Assembly (NCBI GenBank): GCA_947169975.1
Contig: CAMVRT010000003.1
Coordinates: forward strand, 62,001 to 126,000
DNA from: an uncultured Oscillospiraceae bacterium
Lineage (GTDB): Bacteria > Bacillota > Clostridia > Oscillospirales > Oscillospiraceae
Direction: 5' to 3'
DNA length: 64,000 nt
Shown here: positions 31,681 to 40,187 of the stretch, in pieces
Numbering within the stretch: the first letter of the stretch is position 1
Layout of the letters: each line of letters begins with the position of its first letter
Notes under the pieces: model-generated
Told to the model about the DNA's origin: nothing
The model's input: the letters and a program-made list of their open reading frames with translations, nothing else
Database searches by the model: none
Translations under genes and position numbers: made by a program

Positions 31681-31712
31681 AACAGCCCTGCGGTACAGAC
31701 CGCAGGGCTGTT
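31681..31712. terminator. bidirectional terminator
   Basis: Perfect 13-bp arms AACAGCCCTGCGG/CCGCAGGGCTGTT with a 6-nt loop, between convergent genes ending at 31664 (+) and 31730 (-). Confidence 0.88.
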
Positions 31713-31729
31713 GTTGTGTCCCAGAATAT

Positions 31730-33073
31730 TTACTTTTGCTCTTTCTTTTTGTTCTTCCGGCGCAAAACAACGATGATGATCACGATCACAACCAGAAGGA
31801 TCAGCAGCCAGATAAAGATACACAGGCCAAGCGGCTGGGGGCAGAAGTGGCAGATGGGACAGGTTTCCTTTTCAGGTGCAGCGGGAGGCGTATCAACCGG
31901 TTCCACATCAGTCCCGGGATGATCGCCCTGATGGATATCGTCCGTGCCGAAGGTGATGATCTCCGAGTAGTCCGAAAGCAGCGGCTCATCTTCACCGGGC
32001 TGATCGCAGTAATAGCGGCAGCGCAGCTCGATCTCCGTATCCCTGGGGATGCTGGGGCGCTCGTTGTTCACGAGCGTGAGCAGGGCGCACTCCATTTCGC
32101 CGGCCTTGATGTCGTGGTCCACATTGCCCATCTCCGTCCACTCCGTGTCGCCCTTGACGCGGCAGTAGGTTTCGATCCAGATGATGCCGCCGGCAGCTTC
32201 CACACGGGTGGCATTCTCCATCAGTGAATCGGGAACGGTCAGCGTGAACGCGACGACAGGATTGTCATTGAACTCCTTGTCGGTCATGCGCAGGCCGGTG
32301 ATCACGGGGGCGGGCAGATCCTCCTTCGTCAGCGGCTCGAATTTGGCGGCGTCCTTGCCCACGGACGTGGTATCTGACCAGTCGGAATAATAATACTCGA
32401 ACTCCGTCCCCTCGTACGTGTCCCTGGTGATAGTCACCACGAACCGCATCCGGAAATAGACGGTGTGCCGCGTGTAGTCAATCCAAAGGTTTCCGTCGCC
32501 GTCCTCGTCGTATCTGTATTCATACTGGGTGGGGCGCATCTGATCCTTCAGGCCCGGCGTCATCTCGTCGGGATTTCCGTTCAGTGAATCCTCGCTGACG
32601 TATCTGGTGATCCAGTGGTCGTTGACGGTCTCCGTGGCGTTGCCGATCCAGAGATCCACACCATCCCATTCGCCCACGCGGTAGCGGCCCTCGTTGTCGT
32701 ATCCGAAGCCGTTGTCCGCCTTCCAGAATTCGTTCGCGTGCCAGCCGGAGACGCTGTCGTTCACGTCGTCCACCGCCCAGTCCACCTGGGTCGTGATGTA
32801 GATGTCGTTATAGTCGTATTTCGACATGAACTCGGCGAACCTGTCCTCAAGGTGCGCTTCATCTGCCTCTTTGAAGAAGGCCGTCATCTCGTTGCTCAGG
32901 CTGTATGTGATCTTGGTGGTGGTGGGCGAATCGTTTCCTCCCATCCATTCCGCCGTCACGTAGGCCGGCGCGACCAGATCGAAGGGCAGGTCGTCCTCTG
33001 TCGCCGACGCGGACAGCGTCAGGCAGGGCAGCAGCAACAGGCCAATGAGGAAAATGGATAACAGCTTTTTCAT
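31730..33073 (-). CDS. secreted, membrane-anchored protein of unknown function
   Basis: 447 aa. Signal peptide (LLSIFLIGLLLLPCLTLSASA), an extracellular region rich in Asp, Trp and Tyr, a cysteine group CPICHFCPQPLGLC, a C-terminal TM helix and a basic tail (RRKNKKKEQK). No family recognised. It lies 49 bp downstream of the reverse transcriptase on the same strand and may be cotranscribed with it. The RBS is GGGAG. Confidence 0.75.
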   Translation of the reverse strand: MKKLLSIFLIGLLLLPCLTLSASATEDDLPFDLVAPAYVTAEWMGGNDSPTTTKITYSLSNEMTAFFKEADEAHLEDRFAEFMSKYDYNDIYITTQVDWAVDDVNDSVSGWHANEFWKADNGFGYDNEGRYRVGEWDGVDLWIGNATETVNDHWITRYVSEDSLNGNPDEMTPGLKDQMRPTQYEYRYDEDGDGNLWIDYTRHTVYFRMRFVVTITRDTYEGTEFEYYYSDWSDTTSVGKDAAKFEPLTKEDLPAPVITGLRMTDKEFNDNPVVAFTLTVPDSLMENATRVEAAGGIIWIETYCRVKGDTEWTEMGNVDHDIKAGEMECALLTLVNNERPSIPRDTEIELRCRYYCDQPGEDEPLLSDYSEIITFGTDDIHQGDHPGTDVEPVDTPPAAPEKETCPICHFCPQPLGLCIFIWLLILLVVIVIIIVVLRRKNKKKEQK

Positions 33074-33122
33074 AAAACAAACTCCCTTCCTGTATGAAAC
33101 TTATGAAACTCCATCGCCGTCC

Positions 33123-34352
33123 TCACGACGGCATTTCTGCACTTGTTGACGGTTTCCCGCTGTTGAAGTCGTAGTAGGCATGCACCAGATTCCGGTAGCC
33201 CAGCTTCTTCATGTCCTCGTACCGGACGTTGAAGCGCGCCTTGGTGCGCGTGTCGCTGACGAGGTAGCGGACGCAGTCCTGGGCATAGCGGTCGATGATG
33301 CGGAGGCTCTCGGCGGTGTTGATGACGGAGAAAAACCAGCAGCTCCAGGTGAGCTCGTTGTCCGTGGGGCTCTCCAACAGCTTGCGGTTGAAAATGCGGA
33401 TGAAGGCAGCCGCCGCCCGCTCGCCGCTGACGCCGCCCCGCACCCGCCAGCGGCGCAGCGCCCGGGCCTTGCGCCGCATCTTTCCTTTCAGCTTGGCCAC
33501 GGTGGCCGGTGCGATGTCCACAATGCCGTCCCGGCACCGGAAGCCCAGGAAGGTCCAGCCCTCCTCCGGTGCGGTGAACTGCTCCTTGTCCGGGTTTACT
33601 GTCAGGCTCCGTTCTGCCAGAAAGCGGCGGATAAAGGCGGCGTGGCTTGCCGTCTCGCCGGGTGTCCCGGCAAAGAGGATAATATCGTCGGAGTAGCGGG
33701 CATAGGGGATCCCCGCCGCGGAAAAGTACTCGTCCAGCTCCCGCAGGTACAGGTTGGCATAAAAGGCGGACAGGGGCGTGCCCGCCATGATCCCCTTCTC
33801 CTCCTCCACTGTCCCGCCATTCCAAAGCGCCCGGGGCTCGGAGAGCAATCCGCACAGGAAATCCGCCAGCCGGGGATCGTCGGCCAGTGCGCCGGTCAGC
33901 AGCTCCGTCATCCGGGGGACGGGAACGGAGTTGAAGTAGTTGCTGATATCCACCTTATAGGCGTACATCCGCCCCGCGCCGGGCATGGCCATCAGGCGCC
34001 GGACGGCGTCCTTGGCGGTGCGCCCGGGCCGGAAGGAGAACAGATTGTCGCTGAACAATCTGTCGTATTTCCGCAGCAGCAGGTAGGTCAGCAGTTTGAG
34101 CACCATGTTCTCTTCCCGGGGATAGGTGTAGACCGTCCTCTTCTTCCCGGTGCTCATCTTGCTGATGACCGACTTCTTCGGCAGGGGGAAGGACTCGCCC
34201 CGGACCATGCGGCCGCAGACCGGCAGATACGCCTCCGCGTCGATAAACCTGCGCAGCTCCGCCGAGAACGCCTTGGGACACTTCAGCGAGCATTTATATT
34301 CGTAAAACCGCTCCCAGCAGTCCCGGTCTGACAGGCGATCCAGCAGCGACAC
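33123..34352 (-). CDS. group II-like reverse transcriptase with upstream structured RNA
   Basis: 409 aa from a GTG start at 34352 with AAGGGGG 9 bases upstream. RT motifs: TVYTYPREENMVLKLL, FSFRPGRTAKDAV, first catalytic Asp135 in YKVDISNYF, GIMAGTPLSAFYANLYL, catalytic YSDD (Asp222, Asp223) and EGWTFLGFRCRDG. A thumb/X-like C-terminus ends YEDMKKLGYRNLVHAYYDF. There is no En or HNH domain and no intron ribozyme was recognised. The GTPLSA motif is group II-like, not DGR-like, and no retron VTG motif is seen. A TTG-started frame reaching 34529 would read through the structured element and has no RT similarity there. Possible role: ncRNA-templated cDNA synthesis or phage defence (inference). 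Confidence 0.87.
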   Translation of the reverse strand: MSLLDRLSDRDCWERFYEYKCSLKCPKAFSAELRRFIDAEAYLPVCGRMVRGESFPLPKKSVISKMSTGKKRTVYTYPREENMVLKLLTYLLLRKYDRLFSDNLFSFRPGRTAKDAVRRLMAMPGAGRMYAYKVDISNYFNSVPVPRMTELLTGALADDPRLADFLCGLLSEPRALWNGGTVEEEKGIMAGTPLSAFYANLYLRELDEYFSAAGIPYARYSDDIILFAGTPGETASHAAFIRRFLAERSLTVNPDKEQFTAPEEGWTFLGFRCRDGIVDIAPATVAKLKGKMRRKARALRRWRVRGGVSGERAAAAFIRIFNRKLLESPTDNELTWSCWFFSVINTAESLRIIDRYAQDCVRYLVSDTRTKARFNVRYEDMKKLGYRNLVHAYYDFNSGKPSTSAEMPS

Positions 34353-34373
34353 GGTCTCATTCCCCCTTTCCAC

Positions 34374-34519
34374 AAAAAAAGCAGAAAGAGAAGTCGTTAA
34401 ATCCCGGAAAATTCCGGGCTGTACCAGGCCGTACACGGAGCGGCTGCCTGCGAAGCCGGGGTAAAAGCTCCGTGCCGGGTCCGCCGCAGGCGCATGGGCG
34501 TTCTCTTTCTGCTTTTTTT
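34374..34519 (-). ncRNA. 146-nt structured element upstream of the RT (candidate ncRNA)
   Basis: A perfect 19-bp inverted repeat (34501-34519 with 34374-34392) encloses 108 nt with at least four internal stems: CCCGGA/TCCGGG (34403-34418), TGTAC/GTACA, CACGGAGC/GCTCCGTG enclosing CGGCT/AGCCG, and CGCC/GGCG. On the minus strand it begins 10 bases after the preceding stop and ends 21 bases before the RT start. The loop is far too large for a simple terminator. Position and shape resemble RT-associated template RNAs such as retron msr-msd or DRT ncRNAs; the assignment is inference. Confidence 0.6.
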
Positions 34520-34529
34520 CGGTTGTCAA

Positions 34530-35048
34530 TCAGCCCTCCAGGGCCTTGCGGGTGCGCTGCACCACATAGGCGCGGGTGTTCCACCAGCCCTCATGGTTGT
34601 AGTAGTAGCGCAGGTAGGGGATGCCGGACGCGCGGCAGTCCCTGCGCAGCTTCTGGGAATCGCTGCTCTGGGGCATCAGCTCCACCACAAGGGCTTTCCG
34701 GCCGCCGTCCCAGAACGTAAAAATGACGCGCTTGCCGCCCGGCACATCCTGGCGCTCCAGCCGGTAGGACGGGAACTCGGCGCAAAAGATCTCCTCAAAG
34801 TACCGGTCATAGGGACCGTTGTAGTTGAACTGGTTTTCCTCATCGGGCATCTCCTCGCCCCAGGAAAAGCCGGAGGGAGCGCTCTTGCGGTGCGGTGCGG
34901 GAGCCGTGTATGACGCGGGGTTTCCGGCGCCGGCCGGGTGTTTGGGGGTCTCCTGAGAATTGCCGGTGATCTGGTTCGCCACAGACTTTGCCAGCTTGTC
35001 CGCCAGCTCGGAGCCGGCCTTGCCAAACAGTTTGGATAGTAAGCTCAT
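34530..35048 (-). CDS. hypothetical protein, possibly PD-(D/E)xK-like
   Basis: 172 aa. A helical N-terminus (LLSKLFGKAGSELADKL), a disordered Pro/Ser linker, then a compact alpha/beta domain: VIFTFWDGGRKALVVEL, a Lys/Arg helix and SGIPYLRYYYNHEGW. The strand-helix-strand order and the ending GIPYLRYY recall DUF2726/endonuclease-like folds, but a full catalytic motif is not clear. GGAGG is 8 bases before the ATG at 35048. It is first in the unit with the structured element and RT. Confidence 0.65.
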   Translation of the reverse strand: MSLLSKLFGKAGSELADKLAKSVANQITGNSQETPKHPAGAGNPASYTAPAPHRKSAPSGFSWGEEMPDEENQFNYNGPYDRYFEEIFCAEFPSYRLERQDVPGGKRVIFTFWDGGRKALVVELMPQSSDSQKLRRDCRASGIPYLRYYYNHEGWWNTRAYVVQRTRKALEG

Positions 35049-35094
35049 GATCTTGACCTCCTGTTCCGCAGAATGGTGCCTTGCTGTCAATTCC

Positions 35095-35122
35095 ATAATA
35101 CCTGAAACCGGCACAATGTCAA
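35095..35122 (-). promoter_or_regulatory. promoter of the hypothetical/ncRNA/RT unit
   Basis: On the minus strand TTGACA (35122-35117), 16-bp spacer, TATTAT (35100-35095), 46 bp before the ATG at 35048. Confidence 0.65.
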
Positions 35123-35168
35123 GTCCTCCTTCCAATTTCAGGAAAATAAAACAATTCCGCAAAATAGT

Positions 35169-35197
35169 TTGAAATTGTGGGATTCCTGTGTTATTCT
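35169..35197 (+). promoter_or_regulatory. promoter of the E2-like acyltransferase gene
   Basis: TTGAAA (35169-35174), 17-bp spacer, TATTCT (35192-35197), 55 bp before the ATG at 35253. Confidence 0.65.
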
Positions 35198-35252
35198 GTT
35201 CCGGGAGAGAGCGGTCGCAGCACCGCATCACGCATAGAGGAGAGAGACAGCC

Positions 35253-36146
35253 ATGTTTGGAAGACGACCGGACGGGCGCCGGATCCGCGGGATGGATCCC
35301 ATCGTGCAGATCACGCCCTATATCATGCCCATGCGCTGTGACGCGCAGGTGTTTCTGAAGCACCGGGCGGACATCGAGGAGATGAACCGCTTTATCCGCC
35401 GGCAGATGGCGGAGAAGCAGGTGCGTTTTACCCATCTGCACATCATGGTGGCGGCCTATGTGCGCGCCCTGGGGCAGAATCCCGCTGTCAACCGCTTTAT
35501 TATGAACAAACAGTGCTTTTCCCGGAACAACTGCTCCGTTGCCCTGACCATTCTGAAGAATCCCGACGATATCGATCAGGGTGAAACCGTCATCAAGCCC
35601 AAATTCGATCTGACCGACACCATCTATGACGTGCGCGAACGGATGGATGCCATCGTGGCGGCCAACCGTGGCGATCAGCCCAAGAACATTCTGGACAAGC
35701 TGGCTGCCTTTCTGTTCAAGGTGCCGGGTCTTCCCACCGTGGTGGCGGGACTGGCCAAGCTGCTGGACCGTTACGGTCTGTGCCCCAAGGCGCTCATTGA
35801 CGAGCTGCCCTTCCACGCGGGACTGTATATCACCAACACCGCCTCCATCGGTCTCCACGATGTGAATCACCACATCTACAATTTCGGCAATATCGGCATG
35901 TTCTTCAGCATCGGCATGACCGAGCGGGTGGCCGTGGTGGAAAAGGGCGAAGCCCGCATGAAGCGCTATATGCCCATCGGCATTGTGGCAGATGAGCGCG
36001 TCTGCTCCGGCGCCCATTACGCCCGCTTCTTCAACGACATGCGCCGGTATCTGGATCACCCGGAGCTGCTGGTGGAGCCGCCGGAGAGCGTCCGCTTTGA
36101 CCCCGGCTGCGAATACCACGAGCCCAAGCCCACCAAGGCGCAGTAA
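35253..36146 (+). CDS. stand-alone E2-like (chloramphenicol acetyltransferase fold) protein
   Basis: 297 aa resembling the catalytic domain of 2-oxoacid dehydrogenase E2, without lipoyl or peripheral-subunit-binding domains. Visible blocks are THLHIMVAAYVRALGQNP, FHAGLYITNTASIGL and the C-terminal ADERVCSGAHYARFFNDM. The last aligns with the E2 active site DHRVIDGA: both catalytic His (here Glu) and Asp (here Ser) are replaced. It is therefore probably not an ordinary acyltransferase and may be structural or binding. RBS GGAGAGAG. It is monocistronic. Confidence 0.75.
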   Translation: MFGRRPDGRRIRGMDPIVQITPYIMPMRCDAQVFLKHRADIEEMNRFIRRQMAEKQVRFTHLHIMVAAYVRALGQNPAVNRFIMNKQCFSRNNCSVALTILKNPDDIDQGETVIKPKFDLTDTIYDVRERMDAIVAANRGDQPKNILDKLAAFLFKVPGLPTVVAGLAKLLDRYGLCPKALIDELPFHAGLYITNTASIGLHDVNHHIYNFGNIGMFFSIGMTERVAVVEKGEARMKRYMPIGIVADERVCSGAHYARFFNDMRRYLDHPELLVEPPESVRFDPGCEYHEPKPTKAQ

Positions 36147-36155
36147 CACAACAGC

Positions 36156-36192
36156 AAAACCGCGACAGACTACGGTCTGCCGCGGTTTTTTC
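36156..36192. terminator. terminator between convergent genes
   Basis: Arms AAAACCGCG/CGCGGTTTT extended by ACAGAC/GTCTGC (one mismatch) around TACG, with a T run. It serves the E2-like gene and the ABC exporter on the other strand. Confidence 0.88.
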
Positions 36193-36208
36193 TTGTCTGA
36201 TACGGAAT

Positions 36209-38053
36209 TCAGCTTTTGGCCTCCGACCGCTCGCTCCATGCCCGGGAGATGGCGGAGTCCTCATACTGGCGCATCCAGAGGTCGTAGTAATGGCCCTTTT
36301 TCGCCAGCAGCTCGGCATGACGGCCCTGCTCCACGATCCTGCCCGCCTGCACGACAAGGATGATGTCTGCGTCCTTGACGGTAGAGAGGCGGTGGGCGAT
36401 GACGATGGAGGTGCGGCCCCGGATCACCTGATCGATGGCAGACTGGATCTTCTGCTCCGTCAGGGTGTCCACCGAGGCGGTGGCCTCGTCCAGCACCACG
36501 ATCTTGGGGTCGGCCAGAATGGCCCGGGCAAAGGAGATCAGCTGTTTTTCACCGGTGGAGAGCAGGTCGCCGCCCTCGCCCACGTCGGTGTCCAGTCCCT
36601 TCTCCAGCTTGGCAAGCACGCCCTCCAGAGACACCAAGCGGATGGCCCGCCGGATCTCCTCCTCGGTGGCGTCCGGCCGGCCGTACACCAGATTCTCCCG
36701 GATGGTGCCGGAGAACAGGTGCGGCGCCTGGAGCACGTAGCCCAAAGCGGAGTGGAGCCAGAGCTGGGACCGCTCCCGGGCGTCGCGCCCGTCGATGAGC
36801 ATTTTGCCCCGGGTAGGCTCGTAGAAACGGCAGATGAGGCTGGCCAGGGTGGATTTGCCCGCTCCTGTCTCGCCCACGATAGCCACGTTGGTGCCGAAGG
36901 GGATGCTCAGATTGAAGTCCTCCAGCACGTACTCGTCGCCGTCGGGGTACTTGAAATCCACGTGGTCAAACTCGATGTCGCCCCGGATGGGCTCCCAGTT
37001 CTCCTTTTTTGGGTGGAAGCAGTCGCCGTACTTCTCGATGACCTCGGCGGTGTCGGTCACGGTGGGCTTCAGGGCCAGCAGGTCGGTGAAACGGCCGATG
37101 TTGACCTGGGCCTGCACCAGCAGGCTGAGGGTCTCCACCAGCCAGCGCACCGGCTCCATGAGATCCTGGGCGTAGCTCATAAACAGGGAGAAGGTACCCA
37201 CCTGATCGGCGGCCAGAATGCCGCCCTTCCACAGCACCAGAGCCAGGGCGCAGGAGGAGGCCATGTTGGTGATCATGGAGAAGGCGCCGTAAGTCCGGGC
37301 GGACTGGAGCACCTTGCGCTTCATGCGGGTGGTCTCGGCCCGGAACTCGTGGTCGATCTTCTCCTCCACCGCCAGAGACTTGACGGTCTTGGCGCCGGTG
37401 ATGCCCTCGTTGAAGTTGCCGGTGATGTTGGAGTTGATCTCCCGGATCTGATGGTGGAGGTCGAAGAGCCGCCGCTGGAAGAAGGCGAACAGCACCGCGA
37501 TCACCGGCACCACCAGGAACACAAGGCCTGTCAGTTTGACGTTGATGCTCAGCATGACCACGGCGGCGCCCGCCACGAAGAGGGCGAAGAAGGTGCCGTC
37601 AAAGAGCTGCCAGGTGAACAACTCGCCGATACGGCTGGTGTCGCTCATGACCCGGGCGTGGATGTAGCCCACGCTGTTCTGGTTGTAGTAGTCGAAGGAC
37701 AGCTCCTGCAGGTGGGCGAAGGCCTTGTTGCGCATGTCCCGGTCCAGCCGAACCTCGGTGGCCATGCAGCCCCGGACACCGAAGTAGCTCACCACCGCCG
37801 TCAGCACGATGAGCGCCGCGTAAGCCAGGGCAAAGGGAACGATGCCGGACAGGGTCTCCCCCCGGACAAAGTGATCCAGGGCGTACTTCTGGAGTACCGG
37901 CCGGGCCACGTCGGACAGGCTGCACAGCACCTGGGCCAGCACAAGGCCCAAAAACTGCCTCTTATAGGGCTTGGCAAAGGGCAGGATCCGCGGGATGCCG
38001 AACAGCGGCAGCGCCACCCGCTCCTTCTTGTTTTCCTTCTTGTTATCCTTCAT
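36209..38053 (-). CDS. ABC exporter half-transporter (second subunit)
   Basis: 614 aa: six TM helices, then a nucleotide-binding domain with Walker A GETGAGKST, signature LLSTGEKQL (a variant of LSGGQ), Walker B KIVVLDEA and H-loop IVIAHRLS. The variant signature is typical of one half of heterodimeric exporters such as LmrCD/TM287-288. ATG at 38053 has GGAGGT 7 bases upstream and overlaps its partner by 11 bases. It exports lipids, drugs or peptides. Confidence 0.92.
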   Translation of the reverse strand: MKDNKKENKKERVALPLFGIPRILPFAKPYKRQFLGLVLAQVLCSLSDVARPVLQKYALDHFVRGETLSGIVPFALAYAALIVLTAVVSYFGVRGCMATEVRLDRDMRNKAFAHLQELSFDYYNQNSVGYIHARVMSDTSRIGELFTWQLFDGTFFALFVAGAAVVMLSINVKLTGLVFLVVPVIAVLFAFFQRRLFDLHHQIREINSNITGNFNEGITGAKTVKSLAVEEKIDHEFRAETTRMKRKVLQSARTYGAFSMITNMASSCALALVLWKGGILAADQVGTFSLFMSYAQDLMEPVRWLVETLSLLVQAQVNIGRFTDLLALKPTVTDTAEVIEKYGDCFHPKKENWEPIRGDIEFDHVDFKYPDGDEYVLEDFNLSIPFGTNVAIVGETGAGKSTLASLICRFYEPTRGKMLIDGRDARERSQLWLHSALGYVLQAPHLFSGTIRENLVYGRPDATEEEIRRAIRLVSLEGVLAKLEKGLDTDVGEGGDLLSTGEKQLISFARAILADPKIVVLDEATASVDTLTEQKIQSAIDQVIRGRTSIVIAHRLSTVKDADIILVVQAGRIVEQGRHAELLAKKGHYYDLWMRQYEDSAISRAWSERSEAKS

Positions 38054-39878
38054 GGGTGGCACCTCCCTCCTCGATGCCCAGCTGGATATCGTAGATTTTC
38101 TGATAAATGCCGCCGGCAGACTTCAGCTCTTCCGGTGTGCCCCGCTCGGTGATCTGTCCGTCCTCCAGGACGATGACCTGATCGGCCCGGGACAACGTGG
38201 TGATCCGGTGGGAGATGATGATAATGGTGGCGGTGCCGAACCGCTCCTCCAGAGAGGCCCGGATTTTGGCGTCCGTCTGGTTGTCCACGGCGGAGAGGGA
38301 GTCGTCAAAGATCATGATGGGGGCGTTCTGGGTCAGGGCACGGGCGATGGCGGTGCGCTGCTTCTGTCCGCCGGACAGGGTCACGCCCCGCTCGCCCACA
38401 AAGGTGTCGAAGCCCTCCCGGAAGCCGTCGATGGCCTCGGTCAGGCAGGCGGCCTGGGCGGCCTTCTCCACCTCGTCCATATTCAAATGATCCCCCGCCA
38501 TGGCGATGTTGTCGGCAATGGAGCGGCTGAAGAGGTAGGGCTCCTGCAGCACCATGGCGATGTTGCGCCGCAGGTGCTCGGTGCGGATGTCCCGGATGTC
38601 CACGCCGCCCACGGTAATGCGGCCGTTGCCCTCCGGGATATCGTAGAGCTTATCCAGCAGCAGCATCAGGGTGCTCTTGCCGGAGCCGGTGCTGCCCAGA
38701 ATGCCCAGGGTGGTGCCGTGAGGCACGGTGAAGTCCACGCCCTTGATGATTTCGTGGCCTTCCTCATAGCCGAAGCGGACATTCTCGAAGCGGATGTCGC
38801 CGGTCATATCGGCGTCCGCAGCGCCGGGACGGTCGCGCTCCGGCTCGCTGTTCATCACGTAGGCCAGACGGTCCATGGACACGCCGGCCTTGGCCATCTC
38901 GGAGAGCATGCGCCCCAGACGGCGGATGGGGAAGGACAGCATGCCGTTGTAGGAGACGAAGGCGATGTACTCGCCGGCGGTCATCTGTCCCTTCACGGCG
39001 AAGACGGCGCCGAACACCGTCACCAGCAGGATCTGCAGGCCGCAGAGGATATCCTGTACGGAGAAGAACTTGCCGATGACGTGGCCCATATGGACCCACA
39101 TGCCGGTATACTTCTCGTTGCACTGCTCAAAGCGCTCCCGCTCCCGCCTCTCATTGGCAAAGGCACGCACCACACGCACGCCGGTGAGATTCTCCTGCAC
39201 CATGCCGGAGACCTTGCCCTCCTGCTCGTCGCAGCGCTCGAATCCCCTGTGCATCTCCTTGCGGAAGATGACGGAGTAGGCCAGGATAAAGGGGATGGGC
39301 GCCGTGGCAATGAGCGTCATGCCCACGTTCATGGAGAACATGAAGTAGAGGGACATGGTGATGAGGATCAGGATGCGGAATACGGCGGTGAGCTGCTCTG
39401 CCACAAAGGTGCGCATGCGGTCCACGTCGGTGGTGCAGCGCTGGATGATGTCGCCGGTGCTGTTCTTCATGTGCCAGGCGTAGGGCAGGTGCTCGATGTG
39501 GGAGAACAGGGTGTCCCGCATGTTCTTCACCAGCACCTCCGAGCCCCGGGTGTTGAGCATGGTGGTGCCGAACTGGGCCGCCACCCGCACCAGCCCCAGG
39601 CCGGCAATGGCCAGCGCCGGGATCCACAGGTGCTGGCCGATGTACGCAAACCCGCCCATGCCGTCCACGATGCCGTTGACCCAGGCGGGGAAGCCGGAGG
39701 GCTTGCCGCCGATGGCGTTGTCGATGGTGCCGCGGATGATCTGGGGGTTCAGCATATCCACCAGGGTGGTCAGCGCCGAGCACAGAATGCTCAGCACGAA
39801 CAGCAGCTTGCTGCCCCGCAGGAAGCGCAGCAGCAGTCCGCCGTGGTTCTGTTTCTTTGTCTTTTCCGGATTTTTCAT
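38043..39878 (-). CDS. ABC exporter half-transporter (first subunit)
   Basis: 611 aa. TM domain with the coupling-helix region of type I exporters, NBD with Walker A GSTGSGKST, canonical signature TLSGGQKQR, Walker B IMIFDDS (Asp in place of the catalytic Glu) and H-loop IIISHRI. The degenerate site in Walker B here and in the signature of the partner are complementary, which supports an asymmetric heterodimer with one full ATP site. Confidence 0.92.
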   Translation of the reverse strand: MKNPEKTKKQNHGGLLLRFLRGSKLLFVLSILCSALTTLVDMLNPQIIRGTIDNAIGGKPSGFPAWVNGIVDGMGGFAYIGQHLWIPALAIAGLGLVRVAAQFGTTMLNTRGSEVLVKNMRDTLFSHIEHLPYAWHMKNSTGDIIQRCTTDVDRMRTFVAEQLTAVFRILILITMSLYFMFSMNVGMTLIATAPIPFILAYSVIFRKEMHRGFERCDEQEGKVSGMVQENLTGVRVVRAFANERRERERFEQCNEKYTGMWVHMGHVIGKFFSVQDILCGLQILLVTVFGAVFAVKGQMTAGEYIAFVSYNGMLSFPIRRLGRMLSEMAKAGVSMDRLAYVMNSEPERDRPGAADADMTGDIRFENVRFGYEEGHEIIKGVDFTVPHGTTLGILGSTGSGKSTLMLLLDKLYDIPEGNGRITVGGVDIRDIRTEHLRRNIAMVLQEPYLFSRSIADNIAMAGDHLNMDEVEKAAQAACLTEAIDGFREGFDTFVGERGVTLSGGQKQRTAIARALTQNAPIMIFDDSLSAVDNQTDAKIRASLEERFGTATIIIISHRITTLSRADQVIVLEDGQITERGTPEELKSAGGIYQKIYDIQLGIEEGGATHEG

Positions 39879-40187
39879 GGTCTTCTCCCCTTCAGGGATA
39901 TTTTGCTGATTCCAGCGTATTGTACCATATATCTCCTGTGTTTTCCATACAAATCTTGTAAATAGGCGGCGGCCTTTTCATGGTGGGAGAAAGGGATCGC
40001 GGCAAAACAGCCATTCCTGTCATTGCGATACTCCGGCGGGGTCGCCGCAATCTGCAGTCCCTGTTTAAACGGACGGATCCCCATAAAAAATGCCGCCTGC
40101 AGGCGGCATTTTTCAGCTTGTCGGAAATGCCTTGCCATGCCGGTCGCCCACCTTGCAATAGCCGTGGGTACAGGGCACGCAAACGGT
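39879..40187. other. intergenic; terminator only
   Basis: Holds a TACAAT box near the exporter start and the flavodoxin terminator at 40086-40113. I see no gene; short frames on both strands lack an RBS. Confidence 0.5.
40086..40113 (-). terminator. terminator of the flavodoxin gene
   Basis: A perfect 28-bp palindrome, AAAAATGCCGCCTG and its inverse, about 75 bp after the stop of the gene at 40188. Confidence 0.85.

Noticed and set aside
34374-34519. Calling the RT locus a retron
   Set aside because: The upstream structured RNA fits, but the RT has YSDD and GTPLSA and I see no retron VTG or NAxxH motif; left as an unassigned RT-ncRNA locus.
33123-34529. Group II intron encoding the RT
   Set aside because: No domain V/VI-like 3' end, no En domain and no interrupted host gene were seen.
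34530-36239. 569-aa frame joining the hypothetical gene to sequence opposite the E2-like gene
   Set aside because: Only the last 172 residues, from ATG 35048 with GGAGG, look like protein; the rest is a shadow of the E2-like gene.
36290-39965. Two long plus-strand frames (620 and 664 aa) opposite the ABC exporter genes
   Set aside because: His/Gly/Val-rich shadow sequence; the minus strand has complete ABC motifs in both genes.
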